Made by a program: the position numbers and the translations under genes
Assembly (NCBI GenBank): GCA_038049695.1
Contig: CP142456.1
Location: 72,067,922 to 72,131,921 of the forward strand
Origin: Cinnamomum chago
Taxonomy: Eukaryota > Streptophyta > Magnoliopsida > Laurales > Lauraceae
DNA: 64,000 nucleotides
Direction of reading: 5' to 3'
Notes under the pieces: generated by a model
Told to the model about the DNA's origin: nothing
Database searches by the model: none
The model's input: the letters and a program-made list of their open reading frames with translations, nothing else
Shown: one piece after another, positions 34,726 through 48,358 of the stretch
Numbering within the stretch: the stretch's first letter is position 1
How the letters are laid out: the number at the start of each line of letters is the position of its first letter

Positions 34726-35002
34726 GAATTTGACTGGGAGGTAGCTGTCAAAGAAATTGATTTTGTCTGTCAGGTTGTGGCCTTGACCTCTAAGGGAGAG
34801 AATTTTAGCAAGTCCAAGTCTTCTAAGCCCAAGACATTTGTTGGTTCCAAGCAATCGACTCTTGATAAGTTTGTCAAAACAAGGGGAAGATCTAGCATCC
34901 CTCATGTATTTCATATTGAAAATGGGAATAGTTTTGATATGGGCGACAACGGTGTCTGTCCAAGAATGGACTTTTTCATCATCTTTTATAGTAGACAGGT
35001 GA
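34726..35002 (+). pseudogene. Fragment resembling the N-terminal exon of FANCM helicase
   Basis: After a pyrimidine tract and AG at 34724-34725, the reading EFDWEVAVKEIDFVCQV is followed 40 residues later by KQSTLDKFVKTRG. Both match, as I remember it, the N-terminus of plant FANCM (EFDWEAAVKEID and QSTLDKFI), the Fanconi-type DNA translocase that limits crossovers. The helicase domain does not follow; the frame ends at 35008. It is inside the putative large CACTA, so capture is the likely origin. Family assignment is from memory of two short motifs. Confidence 0.5.
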
Positions 35003-35009
35003 CGTACTA

Positions 35010-35944
35010 GACAAGTGAGATTTTATTGCTATCTTTGCACATCAGTTGAACTAAATTTTGTAAGAGTTGTGATGCCAGGTACTTCACCTATGCCCATGTT
35101 TTCTTTGTTCATTCCAGAAGGAAGTTCTCAATTAAAGTAGTGTAGACCATATAGCAATCTCCTTGCTATATTTTAGATACATAATTATGAGCTCCTTTAC
35201 AAGCTTAGCTTGAGTTTATAGCCCACTCTTGGGCGTCAACAAACTATGCTCGATCCCAGCTAGGTGAAGCTAAATCTAGAAGTAAGCTTGGCTTATGTGA
35301 TTGCAAGTGAACCTTGAGCTAGAGCTTAATCAAGCCAAGGTGATTTCCTTTACAGGTTAGCTGAGGTTGTTCATATCCCTCTCAGTATATAAATTTTTTT
35401 TGTAACAGATAGCCTTACAAATCACGCAACTCGACCTGATGTTCTTTTGCGGTCTTTTAAAATATAACACCACAGGATAGATGCACAAAGCTGCTAACCT
35501 GGTTGGGCATAAGCCAACACCAGAATGTCAGCTAGTATAGTATATTGCATCTCTACATAGCGCACATAACTCTTTAACTTCGACACAGGTAAGAAAACTT
35601 CAAAGTGCAAAACTTGTACTTCTTCTTTTTGCTAAGATGCAAATGTATATTGAAAAGAAGAGAGGGAAGGACGGAGGAACAACCCCCAAAATTACAAACA
35701 TTAGGCACCAGAAAAAAGGCCTTGGAAAACACAAGAAAAAGGAGCCTTAAAAAAAAGAGAGAGACTAAAATTTACAAAGGAAATGGATCTCCCAAAATAT
35801 GCTGTAAGGTTCAAAGGGATTGTCCTGAGTAAGGCCTAGAGATGCTTGCCAACGAGAATTGAAGATTGCACTACAGGGACCAGACCACATAGTGGCAGCA
35901 AGGTTTGGAGAGATTCCTTCCAAGGTTGGTGTATTATTTGCATA
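35010..35944. other. Interior of the large CACTA; possible LINE 3' scraps
   Basis: No gene recognised. 35620-35760 (TTTTTGCTAAGATGCAAATGT, then A-rich) resembles an L1 3' end on the minus strand, but no RT domain is present. 35400-35570 is similarly inconclusive. Confidence 0.35.
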
Positions 35945-36548
35945 CAGCACTACACCAAATCAAGGTTTTTACGGCGTGCAAATTACGGCTTGCATCAGGT
36001 GCACGCCGTAAATGATATAAAATTACGGTGTGCCTGAAATGCGAGTCATAAAAATTCCTTTTTTACTCTTTTTAACGGCGTGCGTGTCTCGCGTCGTAAA
36101 TGAGTATCAATTACGGCGTGATCTATGCAGGTCGTAAATAAATACCTTTTTACGGCCTCCATCGCACACCGTAAATATCGTTACCTACACTTGCACGCCG
36201 TAACATTTTAACCCGCCAAAAATTTCAGCCAAAATAATCCCTCTTTCGCGCGCTCTCTCCCTCTCTTGCTCTCACCTAGTCTCGTCTCCCCCTCTCGCTC
36301 TCATCTCAACTCCATCATGCAGCCCTCACCGTCTCCATCAACACACAAATCCCTCCCACCATCTCCAGAAAAACTCATCTAAAGAAGCCCATCTCTGTTA
36401 TGCTCCCGCCCTAATCTCGCTCACTCATCCCTCTCTAACCCTCGTCTCCCTCTCTTGCTCTCACCTCATCTCCATCATGTAGCCCTCACCCTCTCCCACC
36501 ATCTCTAAAAAAACCCATCTAAGAAAACCCATCTTTGTTATGCCTTAA

Positions 36549-37187
<639 letters not shown>

Positions 37188-38239
37188 TGACGAGATCCTG
37201 TGATAATCGCTTCGGATTTTAGATTGTCTTCTCATATTCTTGCAGTTTTCTCCTTTATGATAGTTCTTTGGCTTGGATCTCTGGTATTTTGTGTTTTTTT
37301 TCCTCATTGTGAAATGGTGTTTATTGAACTTTCTATGGGCTATGATTGAACTTTCATGTGTGATATTATGAGATTCTTGCAGTTTTGTTTTGTGAATGGA
37401 ATGTTTTGGGTGTTTTCAGTTGGAATTGCTGAAACTATTGCATTTTGTTGGACTGTTGCTTTTATTTGTTTTAGCTTTAGTAAAGAATTTATGGGTTTTG
37501 CTTGATTTGTCTGATCAGTTTCTTATAGTTTCGCTTGGTGGGGTTCAGCCGTTTACCTAGTACAAGGGAAAGTTTTTTTTTTATATTTTTACTAGGGTAG
37601 TGTTTGAAGAGAGGGCTGGTTGCTACTCAATTTTACTTTGCAAAGCTTGTTGAGGTTGTCCCTGCTGCTTAGGCAGTAGAAGGTGTTTGTATTCATGTCT
37701 GTATGTATATTTCTTTTGTAGTTTCAAGGCACATTTTTCGCGAAGAAAAGGAAAAAAAATTAATTGATTTTTCTCGACAGAGAGGATTTTCATCTCCGAA
37801 GAGAGGGTCCTTTAGTTGTTTTTAGTATTGTTTATTAGTATGTCTTTGTAACTAGTACCTACTGTGCTTGTGCTTGTGCTTGAAGAATGAAAATTTTGGA
37901 GTTACTGTGTAAGATTTTCTATGATTCCTTTCTTGAGTTGATTGTATGGTATTTATTTGTACATGTATATGATGCTTGACTTGGATGTCTTCTGCTTTTA
38001 TGTGTAAGAAGCTCTGTTTTTATGTCAACATGTATCCTAAGAATTGATAAGGCATCGGTCTGTGCTACGTTTTCGACGGCTTGAACCGGTTTGATTCAAT
38101 GGTGAAATATCACTTTGATCCTCCATCTGTCTAATGGGGTTTTTCTCCATGGAATGTGTGTCCCATGCCTACAGAATTTAAACATAGTTAAGATGGATCT
38201 TGTTTATATGGATAACCGGATCTTTTTTCTTATTTGCAG

Positions 38240-40436
38240 AGTGCAAATTGTGTGGCTGTTCTAAATTTGGTGAACTGCTCACTGTTGGTTGGAAGCATTC
38301 CCTACGAGTTTTGAAGGTATCCTTATTTTGCAATGTTGGTTGGTAATGTGTGTTATCAAAAGCTAGGTGCCTAGTTGAAATGCTGAAAATCAGTGGCTAT
38401 GTTGCTTGATAAAAATGGCTTTTCTTGCCCAAGCATATGCGGAAGCTTTGCGCATCAGGCTACCGTTAGTAACAATTGATAATTCCTCTATTCAGCCTTA
38501 AAGATTGAACGTTTTTTAGTTGGCAATTCAGTTATGTTAAGAACTGTGGTTCACTTAGCCCACTCTAGTATGAACTGAGATTTATGAGTTTCATATTTCG
38601 AGTTTGATGTTGGTTTGTGTTTCTAGAATGTAGTTTGTATTTCCCTCTTCAGCTCATCTGCTTGTTTTGACCGTCTTAATTGAGTGATTAGGGCAATCCT
38701 TAAATTATTTATTAATTTATGAAACTGCAGGTCCTTACCAATGGCATAGAAGTTAAGCTATAGAGGAATGCCCTAAGTGTGATTGAGGCTCCGACTGGTC
38801 AGGAGGAAGATGATGAGATCGAATGTGAAAATATGCAGTGGAATGTTTCAGATATGGGTGAGTTCTGTGAGAATGGTTTAACTAGTCACAAACATTGTTT
38901 TCCCACATGCACTTGGTTGCATGCCTTGTCAACTGTCTTCTTGTGACATATTTGACTACTAAATCCAGACAATTAAAATGTTGGTACAAACATTTCTATG
39001 CATGCGTATTTGATAGGTGACATGAATTGAACTTGCAACCTTGTTGTTGCGATAATATTCACCTTCTTACTGCACTACGGGCTCATCTAATAGAAACATG
39101 TTAAAAGAACGTAAAATGTTACTGTGAACATGTAGAAGCTTATTCATGTTACAGTTAAATGTTTATGTATATATCTTCCACATGTAATTTTCCACCAAGA
39201 ATGATGTAGGAGATTATTGTGGGTTAGTCCTGAGCTTGGTTGTCATCTTTATTCATCTGTTATAGAAATTCTCTATTAGAAACAAAGTGTCCTTGCTACA
39301 TAGGATGCAGCATGTTTTATTGCATCTTTAACCTTTCCATTATTTTTAAAGTGTCCATAGTTTACTTTACCTGTTTTTCTGACTGCTCTTTTGCTGTTGA
39401 TGATTCTTTGCAGCATCTGATGAGACCCAAAAGCTACACAGACCAAGACATCGGTCACATAGAACCACTGGATCGGCTCACAAGGCCACAAGCCGATCCC
39501 ATTCTTTTGATTTGCAATCCAAGGGATCTGTATCACCTACTCGGGGTGTAACAGTATGAAAAAATTCTTTCCCTCAATTTTCATTTCTATCAATATATTT
39601 TTGAACATGTTCTGCAGCCTGGAAGTGGACTTTGTTTCCTTCATTTATTTTTTCTAGCATTTGGTTCAGAAGGTTGACTTGAGCAAACTAGGAACACCAT
39701 CACTATGGAGATATTCGCAATACTTCAAGCTTGTGAGTTCATGTTTCCTATCAATGTTGAAGTTGGGGGCATTAATAATGGAATGCTGAATCAATAGAGA
39801 TACAACCTTTTGATAGTGCTGAAAGAGTCCACTAGACATTGGTTCATTATCAGATAGACAGTGTTACTGACTCTTCCCTCTCTTAAAGCTCTACCCCATT
39901 GGGTGATATCATTGATTCATGACCAAAGGTGGCCATTTAATGTGGGCACAGTTGGACTGGATCTTCTGATGGAAGGAGATGATTAAGGCTGCCATTTATT
40001 GGTAAGAATGTATGAATGGAATGATTCTCAATAAGTGGCTCCTTTAAGTATGGTCTATTGGTGAAACAATCAATAAATTGTGAAAGCTGTTTGCTACGTT
40101 TTGCTTTTTCTATTTATTTAAAGCGGCTGTTCTTCATTTTCTTTTCACTTTGTTCTTGGTGTTCTTCTCTGGGCCAGGTTGACTCCATTCCTAACCCTAC
40201 AAAAGAGCAGCTAATTGATGTTGCTCGGAGACATTTCATGCTGTTGGTACTTGTCTCAAACTCATGAGATTATGTGTTCTTTTCTTGTTCTATATTTTTA
40301 AATAAATGTGGTTGATTCTCCTTTTCTTGTTGTTGAATCGAATTGCTTTGTGTTGTTATTGAAGCAATTGGATGAGTTGCAGGTCCTTGTAGGTTTTGTG
40401 CAGGCTGATAAAAGATTGAAGACCGTCTGCAAATGA
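38240..40436 (+). pseudogene. Captured SAP30-like gene (AFR1/AFR2 type), six exons
   Basis: Exons with GT/AG borders and compatible phases: 38240-38316 (CKLCGCSKFGE), 38731-38857 (VLTNGIEVKL*RNALSVIE), 39414-39547 (ASDETQKLHRPRHRSHRTTG), 39670-39732 (KVDLSKLGTPSLWRYSQYF), 40178-40246 (VDSIPNPTKEQLIDVARRHF), 40365-40436 (QLDELQVLVGFVQADKR, then stop). The last three make the Sin3-binding domain of SAP30, a subunit of Sin3-histone deacetylase complexes. In plants SAP30-like proteins act with histone deacetylases in flowering repression. One in-frame TAG in the second exon breaks it. The 5' exons are not identified. Confidence 0.7.
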
Positions 40437-41289
40437 CCCTTATGAAGTTACATTCCATGCTAACAGATTGGGGTCCTAGTGTATGTCTGCCATATGTACT
40501 CTGTTCCTATAACATATGCTTCCTTGGCTTGGGCTTTTGAGCAGTACGAGTTAGAATCAAGCACCTTACCTTTTTATTGGTAAGAAACAAATGATTTTAT
40601 TGAAACAAAAGATACAACATGACAAGCATATATACAAAGCTGCCAGCAAGTTGTTGGTCATAAACAAATTTATGTGAAGAAACTTATGATGCCTGGCTAT
40701 GGATTCGAGTATTGACATGGGGTTTGGGGATACAATTCTGCACTTTGAAATCTAGAATGCCGATAAGGTCATGGCTCTCCTAAATCCTAATATTTTCTTT
40801 AGAACGTTTGTAGATTAATGAAATTATCGTTGTGTACATTTTTTTAATGTTGAATAATAGTGAAACGTAGTGTAGTAGGATATGCTAAACACTTGCATCC
40901 TAGAGATATTGGTTGACTATCCGATACCAGTACGGGCTTCCATGGAAATTGTTATTATATCAACTGAGAATGCATTTTATTGTTTTATAACTATTAAAAG
41001 TTACTGTAACTGACTTTGATTCATAGATCATTGTACTGATTGTGGTAAATGTCCACTCATTTATCTATTTATTTCTTTTTGCAGCTTGCAGAGATTGTAA
41101 ATTAAGGCAAATATGTTTTCAGCATTGATATATATTTTTTATTTTCACGTGTTGATCCCACATGGGGATGTGGTTTAATGATTCTTTCAATTTTGATAGC
41201 AAGTGTCATTTAGCAATATAGCATTTAGTATCTATGTAGTCAGAAGTACTGTAGGTGGCCTGTCAGAAATTGATCAGGAAATTCCATTG

Positions 41290-41718
41290 TTTTTTTTTTT
41301 AAAACAAAAAATACTTAGTAACGGATAGAAACCATTACAAATATAATACTTAGTAACGGACTCCAACCGTTACAAATAGAATACTTCGTAATAGATATCA
41401 ACTGTTACAAATAGGTTGACCAAATAGTTATATATGCGTCAGAAAGTGGGAATTACCAACAGTTTTATCCGTTGGGAACAAACTATGAACAAAATTAATA
41501 ACCGTTACTAATAAATTGTAACGATTATAGATGTGTTGCTGAAATTAATTTTCAGTCACAGTTCATAACCGTTAGTAATATTTCTAACGGTTAGTAAGTG
41601 TTACTAACTTCCGTTACTTTTCATTTGTGACGCAATTGTGTCAACGTAAAATAACCGTTACTAATATTTTTTATAACGGTTGTAGATCCGTTACTAATTG
41701 ATTATTATGATGTAGTGT
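41290..41718. mobile_element. Small CACTA-derived MITE inside the larger CACTA, left end lost
   Basis: The stretch is dominated by AACCGTTAC/GTAACGG repeats in both orientations and ends TGATGTAGTG, a reversed CACTACATCA terminus. The repeat motif differs from TTACGGCGTGC of the host element, so it is a separate family. The left CACTA end is not recognisable. Confidence 0.55.
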
Positions 41719-41896
41719 ACAGATTTTCCATATCATGGTCAAATACAGTGAGCATTTTAACCTTTCATTTGATCTCTTTGTTGTTTGTTACTCTGTTTTG
41801 ATGGTGCTATTATATTCAACACCTGTTTACATCAAAGTTTCTTAGCCATGGAGATTCAATCCATGACCTCTGTTTTATCATCTTGCATCATTGTAG

Positions 41897-41980
41897 GGAA
41901 GATTTTGGATATTTCACGGAGGTATGTTTCAAGGCTTTTGGTGACAGTGAAATACTGGACCACTTTTTGCCAATGACTAC
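41897..41980 (+). pseudogene. Captured GH1 beta-glucosidase exon fragment
   Basis: After an acceptor (CATTGTAG) the reading EDFGYFTEVCFKAFGD continues, after a frameshift, as VKYWTTF. GH1 beta-glucosidases have ...[20 protein letters not shown] followed by TLNEP or TFNEP. Here NEP, with the catalytic acid/base Glu, is replaced by CQ and a stop. A small broken exon; no other GH1 exon seen. Confidence 0.55.
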
Positions 41981-42939
41981 ATGTCACAATGCAACAGAAG
42001 TGAACCTCCAAGTGAACCTACACTACTACTACATCTCTACATCTCTTTTAACATTTAAAAATTGTTTGGGGTGGTGAAGTTATGTGCTATATCTAATATT
42101 GCAGTAACGATTCTGTCAAATTTTGTTTGTTTGTGCAAATTTTGCTGATAAGTATTGGAAGGACACAATTTTAGTTCCAGCTTCATGGGTATCTTTCTCG
42201 GGAGTTTTTTTTTTTGCTTCACTTTTGTTGTATTAAGAACAAATACTAAGGCTTTTGTTTCTAAAATTGTATTGGTAACATTGACATGTTGAAATATTGA
42301 TTTCGTTTCTTCACTTTAGGTTGAAAGAGAACTACAAAGTTTAATAGATTTCATTCATGTATGGGCACAACTGTTTTGTATTGGTTGAATTTAGTTTCAA
42401 TTTAACAGGATATTAATGGTTTACATTCAATTTTTTTGTTTAAAAAAAAAAAAAAAACACAATCACGGCGCGCGATGCACGTCGTATATTGGATCTTTCC
42501 AATCCTTTTGCGGCCCTCTTTGCACGCCGTAAATTCGTTCTAGAAACCCATTTACGGCTTACGCCTACACGCCGTAACAACGATTTACAAAATTAATTTA
42601 TGGCCTGCGCGTGCACGTCATTATTACATATTCTAATTCATTTTTACGGCGTGTCATGTGCATCGTAAGCTAAAAGTAACCAACTCTTTAACGGCCCTCC
42701 CAGCGCGTCGTAAAAGACCTTCATTAACGGCATTCGTTTAGCGCCGTGAATATGTTCTGAAAGTCATAACAAGCTTCACTTACGGCGTGCATTTGAGTAT
42801 GTTACGGCCCGCAAATGCGCGTCGTTAATACACATATCCTTTTACGGCTGGAGCTTTTACGGCTCGATACTTTGCACCGTGAAACTTGGTTTACGGCGCA
42901 AAATGCACGCCGTAAAAGACCAAGTTTGGCGTAGTGCAG

Positions 42940-43437
42940 GATGCTAATTTGGACTTATGAGGGCTATATATAGTTCTAGTCAAAGTAACAAATCACTGAG
43001 GTCAATCCAATTATTCAATTTTCCTTTTTATTATCCAATTTTATTGAATATTCCATTTTTTTAAGCAATAGTATTATAGGAATTTGTTCTGCTAGTGTAG
43101 TACCAAGTGAATGGTTTTGATGGCATGACCTTCTGGAGAGAGGCAGCTTGCAGGCCGTTTCTCAGTCCTGTGATTAATGAAAATGGGTGCACCGCCAAAT
43201 CTTCTGCTTTTGGAGAGAGAGAGAGAGAGAGTGGGACTCATGGGTGGGTTCTCATGGCTCGTGAGAAGGTGGTTTGATTCCCGTGACAGGATGCCCAACT
43301 CACATTCACAAGCAACTCATCAACGTTACCCCCTCAGAAGCTTTCCCTAACATTGTATGTGTAATCTTCGTAATTCTCGAAAATGGTCTTCTCGAGACGA
43401 GTCACGAGATATACGAACCAGCTCCCATAAGGCGGCT
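42940..43437. other. Interior of the large CACTA, no gene
   Basis: No coding segment recognised. A (GA)n run lies at 43213-43232. Confidence 0.4.
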
Positions 43438-44716
43438 CCACTGATCTTTTTTTTTTTTAAAGAGCTTTTAGCGGCGGATAAAACAAACTGCTGCTATTGG
43501 AACAATGACTCATTTTATATTCCGCCACTAAAAATACCAGTGACGCTGACTTTTAGTGGCTGAAATCGAGACGGACTTATTTCTGTCGGTAATACTTACA
43601 CAGACGGAAGTCAGTCTCTAAAAGTAAAAATCACTTTAGTGGTAAGGTTTGAGATATGTTCAGATTGTGATTTGCAAAGATCCCATATTTCAATACCGTA
43701 AAGTATTTCCGCTGCTGCTGCTAACATCTTGACATTTTGGTAAGAATGGTTAGCAAAGAAAATTTAATAGGGTATTAGAGCAAGCAGGTATTGAAAAGTA
43801 TTTCCATTGTCTCTACTAAAGCATGGTTAATAATCAATAGATGCATATCTGAGTAGAAGGCCTTGATCCGGTGGGTCCCATATTGATACGGTGAGATGGG
43901 TATTATCTTTCACCTCACAAGTCCCTCATCGATGGGTATATGGGTGAGTTGGATATGAGAGAAATCACACAAAAACCATAAAGAAGAATATGAAATTTCT
44001 ACAGCTGATATTGCCTTTTGGTGAAAATATTTTGGGAAGAATACAAGAACTGCATATATATAAAACAGGTTTTGACTACCCACATAACTAGAAACACCTT
44101 GCTAACGTCAGACTCCTTTGCTGATTTACACTTTCTTAAAAGATATACTTGAATTATTTGGATTCTTTTGCACTTGGATACTTAACATCGTTTGGACGTG
44201 GGGGGGCCCATGATCTGGCTTAGATCCTGTCCACTATACACATGAACACATGAATAGGTCCATATTTTGAGTTGTCTCTGTTGATTCCTGTTATAGAATG
44301 ATATCAGTCCAGCAACATCTTGTGTAACTATAGCTTGCTTAGTTTTTATCTAATATATATACTAGTATAACTACATCAAATCTTTGACCTTCTTATTTTA
44401 TTTCTTAATTAGAGGAATACAAGGCATCCATAATCTTCAGATTACGTACTAATAGCAAAATAAAAGTACTAAACATCATCTTCTTTCAACATCCCTGAAA
44501 GAATTAAAACACATGCATCTCTCAACAACAGTAGTGAATCACATTCAACAACTCCTACCCTCTACTCCTCAACCTATAATACACATGAGGATTCTATCCT
44601 CAGGTGCTTATTTATGTTAGCCCAAAGAAAGCACGTAGCAGACATACTATAACAAATACTAGTACAAGCTAAAGGTGGTTGAAACGGATTGAGCTTTGAA
44701 GGGGGGGTGTGTGCGC

Positions 44717-45487
44717 CTAGGAGCACTGGAACCCCGTTGGGACTCCTCTCCCACACACATTCAAGAGCAAGCTAAGGGAGACTGTGATATTGTCGATGTT
44801 AATGCCCAGTACATTGGCTCCAATGGCAGTGCACAGGCAAACGGCAGCTTCAAGATCAACAAGGCCTTGTAGTAGAGAGCAGCAAGGAAGTGTGGGTGGG
44901 GACCCAATGACCACATTCACCAACCCTAGCACATCGGCACATACACCCAGTTTCAGTGCATCCCTTGGGCATGTTCCACTTGAAGAAGGTGAAGGAGTGG
45001 GAGTAGGGGCTGTGGGTGTAGTTGGAGTAGTAGGGGTAGTAGGAGTTGTGGGTGTTGTGGGAGTAGTAGGAGTTGTGGGTGTAGTTGGAGTAGTAGGGGA
45101 AGTAGGAGTTGTGGGTGCTGTGGGAGTAATAGGAGTTGTGGGTGTAGATGGGCTAGAGGGAGTAGTAGGAGTCGTGGGTGTAGATGGGCTAGAGGGAGTA
45201 GTAGGAGTCGTGGGTTTTGTGGGAGTAGTAGGAGTTGTGGGTGTAGATGGGCTAGTGGGAGTTGTGGGAGAAGTGGGTGTTGTGGGGGGTGGTGTAGCCC
45301 TTGGAGGAGGGGGTGGTCTAACCTTTGGAGGAGGGGGCGGCCTTGCCCTTGCAGGAGGGGGTGACCCTGCCGTTGAAGGAGAAGGTGGGAAAGGGGTGCT
45401 ATAGGTTGCAGAGACAAAGGCAAAGAACAAAATGTTAAGAGAGAGGTAAAGAGCAGCTGAGGCTGAGCTCATTGAGGCCATCTGCAA
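44717..45487 (-). CDS. Hybrid proline-rich protein (HyPRP), long repeat form
   Basis: 256 aa. Residues 1-28 form a signal peptide ([20 protein letters not shown]...), with a second possible start at codon 3. Then PPP-rich segments ([15 protein letters not shown]) and a threonine-proline region of about 90 residues made of [10 protein letters not shown]-type units. The C-terminal 8-cysteine motif has [40 protein letters not shown] and FQC, all eight cysteines present. Such proteins are secreted to the cell wall or plasma-membrane interface. It is an intronless tandem paralogue of 49317-49877. Its TATA-box counterpart reads TACAAATA, weaker than the sister's. Confidence 0.88.
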   Translation of the reverse strand: MQMASMSSASAALYLSLNILFFAFVSATYSTPFPPSPSTAGSPPPARARPPPPPKVRPPPPPRATPPPTTPTSPTTPTSPSTPTTPTTPTKPTTPTTPSSPSTPTTPTTPSSPSTPTTPITPTAPTTPTSPTTPTTPTTPTTPTTPTTPTTPTTPTTPTAPTPTPSPSSSGTCPRDALKLGVCADVLGLVNVVIGSPPTLPCCSLLQGLVDLEAAVCLCTAIGANVLGINIDNITVSLSLLLNVCGRGVPTGFQCS

Positions 45488-45577
45488 GACTCCAAATTAA
45501 AGTCCAAACCCCCTTGCAGTTTTAAGGCAGTAGTAGTGGTTAGGCCTTGATATGATGGGTTTGGCAGTGAGAAGTGG

Positions 45578-45585
45578 TATTTGTA
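45578..45585 (-). promoter_or_regulatory. Mutated TATA box of HyPRP 1
   Basis: The minus strand reads TACAAATA about 90 bp upstream of the start codon, at the position where HyPRP 2 has TATAAATA. Confidence 0.5.
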
Positions 45586-45724
45586 GGGTGGAGAGATTGG
45601 TATACAAAGTCAGTAACCTCATTGCTAGTGCAAATAAATGAATAAAAATAGCACCCATTGTTAGACATGAGTGGTCCTCATGACCACATGTGCAACATTG
45701 TTGCGATCCACGGTTTGAGCCCAC

Positions 45725-46036
45725 TAATTTAAGTTACTTTCCCCTTTTGGTTTTTTGTTTTACTAAGTTTTTCTTGGATTCAATTTTAATAAGTCCAAGT
45801 CATATAGGACTCTTGTTGGCTAATTTGAAGGAATTAAGGAAACTTACTTTTATTAGATTTCTTTGTTGAGAATAAATCTCTTTAGGGCTTATCTATCAAC
45901 AAAGAAATCTCTTTAGGGCTTATCTATATATATGTGGTTTTCCAGTCCTCTCTCTTAACCTACGAGATTTGAAAAAATAACCATTAATTTCACACATATT
46001 GGAGTAGGTGATAAGGGAGATAAGAGAAAACCTCAT
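45725..46036. other. Upstream region of HyPRP 1, no gene
   Basis: AT-rich. A short direct repeat, AATCTCTTTAGGGCTTATCTAT, occurs at about 45872 and 45907. No coding sequence. Confidence 0.45.
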
Positions 46037-47769
46037 TTGAGAAAAGAGTTCCGCTCATCATCATTAAGATCACGGCGCAAGGTATGTTTTAATCTTTTAG
46101 ATTATTCATTGTTAATGCATAGATCAAGATCCATAAATTTGATTTATTTTGCAAACCATATCAGATTTTACACCCATGTGACTGAGGTGGCCATGCATTT
46201 AGCTGGCAGTATGAGTAATAGTGGTGGGAATTCTTAGAATATTCATCACATGTTAGTATTTAGAACTCTATTATTCTGATTTATGAGGACATATGGGATT
46301 GTGATCCAAATAGTCGATTTGATTTTGTCATCGTGCCAAATAGTGGAATTGACACTGTACTGATCCCACTGCTAACCTTGAGTAAAAAATGGGCGAAGCT
46401 CGGGTTATTAGCTCATGTGTTTCCCTTGTGGCCAATCCAACCTGATCGATTGCCACATACGGCTGCAGAACACATGCACGAAGGAGGACAGGGGTGTAGT
46501 TATAAATATAAATCCCTTAATATGCAAGTGTTTGACTTTGCCAAATTACGTACCTCCATTTGTTTTTGTTCATGTGAACCAGCAATTTCTGACCCGTTCA
46601 CCAAAATGACTTGGACCGGTCTGTAAGTTTATGGGTCAGGACTGACTTTTCTAATTTGATTGATTGATACGTACAGTTCGCTCTAACTGGATGCTTGCAG
46701 TTATTAGAAATGATAGAATTAGAAGCTGTGGCCTTTGAAGAAACCTACATCTGTATTTCAAGTAAATCTAAAACTTAGCGTTTGAGATGCTATTATCGGT
46801 CTATAATAGCAAATAAATTGTTCAGACTTCTAGAGAATCAAAGGTAATATTACACCATTGTGGATGGTTTGTTTATTCACTAAGTTCAATCATGTGGGGC
46901 TTGTGTTTTGTATAATATACCTACAGTGGAGGAGAAATGATTATAGGCTGACATCCACATGGGAGTCTCCATTAATTTGACCCGAATAGGCCCTATCTTT
47001 ACTTAATGTAATCAATTAAAACCAGTCCCTCCTCTAAATATGCGCACTCATCCAAATTTCACTTCATTTAAGTCATATACTCTGTTTGATTAATTTATAT
47101 GTAAACGATACATACTTAAATCAAACACATAATTATATTTTCACATATTGCTCAATTTAGTGGTGGATATTATTCTGATTGATGTAAGAAGTTTAAGCTG
47201 CCACCTATTCCTTGAAGGTCTGTAATATAAATGGCAGGGATCAAGAAAATTAAAAAAATAGAGTGGCATGGCTATGGTAAATCATCCTCACAGGGATTCC
47301 CATTTGGCTAGCTTTAGGTAGGATCAGTCCTCATGATGGGTTTGTGTTAGGATTTAAAAACAATTTCCTTGGAATGAGTCAACACTTCTATTAGTTATTA
47401 AATATGAGGCCATGGATATTAATGGTACATATGACTGAAATTCGTTTGATAATCTCCATCTATATATATCTAGATATAAAGATTTTAATTATTGGGACTA
47501 CAAATCTTAGAAGTTGAGGTTTGGAGGATCAAGTCTTTCTGCTTCCCAAGATTTCCTTTTTTTCTAAATTATTATTCATTATTATTTTATTTTATTTATA
47601 CTAGATGATGAGCTATCTAGAAACTTTACAAAATAGAGAGGTTTGAGATATGTTCAGATTGTAGTTTGCGAGGACCCCGTATTTCATGTTCTACTAGTAG
47701 ATGCATATCATAGGAGATGGGTTTGATCTGGTGGGTCCCATGTAGATATGGTAAGATGGGTATTATCTT

Positions 47770-47956
47770 TCATCTCACAAGTTCCACATAGATGGGTATA
47801 AGGGCGGTCCTATACATATGGACACATGAATAGAACAATATTTTCAGTTGTCCATTTTAATTGTTGTTATACGAATGATCCTAAGGAGTAGCTCAGTTGG
47901 CGTAGGACCACGATTTGCTCCTGGAGGTTGATGGTTCGAATCTACGCTACTACACA
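47770..47956 (+). repeat. Local duplicate carrying SINE copy 1 (partial)
   Basis: 47770-47956 and 48265-48436 share AGATGGGTATAAGGGCGGTC, CATTTTAATTGTTGTTATAC and the tRNA-like head of a SINE (47879-47956). Box A is TAGCTCAGTTGG and box B GGTTCGAATC. Copy 1 leaves the SINE sequence after CGCTACTACAC, so its 3' part is missing. Confidence 0.7.
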
Positions 47957-48358
47957 TCCTCTCCGACTGCATCCCATGCTCTAGCATCGTCACCACTAAT
48001 ACCAAAAAGAACACGGGATGTTTGACTCAAACATGATTCAATTTCTTTGTATTTATATTTAAATTTACTTTCAACTAACCCCTCTCTCTATCAAATATCC
48101 ACGTCTCATGAATCAAAAGGCATAAACGTATATGGGGTTCTTCAAAAGATAGTGACCAATCTTAAATTTCCTATATAATTGTATTAAATGTAGTTTGTAT
48201 GCTTACTAGGTGTCTACTTTGAATTTAAATTGGATTTTCCTTCCACGAATTAAAGCCTTGAAGCGCTAGTAGATGGGTATAAGGGCGGTCTTATACATAC
48301 GGATACATGAATATAACCATATTTTGAGTTGTCCATTTTAATTGTTGTTATACAAATG

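Larger units (their letters stand above)
43642..46640. repeat. Segmental duplication unit 1, right part
   Basis: Paralogous to 47639-50380, including GGTTTGAGATATGTTCAGATT, GATGGGTATTATCTTTCA, the HyPRP gene and the downstream stretch GTGACTGAGGTGGCCATGC ... CATATGGGATTGTGATCC. The unit begins at 12600 before the CACTA insertion. 46333-46626 is open but unrecognised. Confidence 0.75.

Noticed and set aside
44784-45404. Plus-strand 206-aa frame of VGVVGVVG repeats
   Set aside because: It is the antisense of the Thr-Pro repeat of the HyPRP gene; the GTTGTGGG-type repeat leaves all frames open.
47879-47956. Apparent tRNA gene (box A and box B)
   Set aside because: The cloverleaf is incomplete, and the sister copy continues into a SINE body with A tail and 16-bp target duplications.
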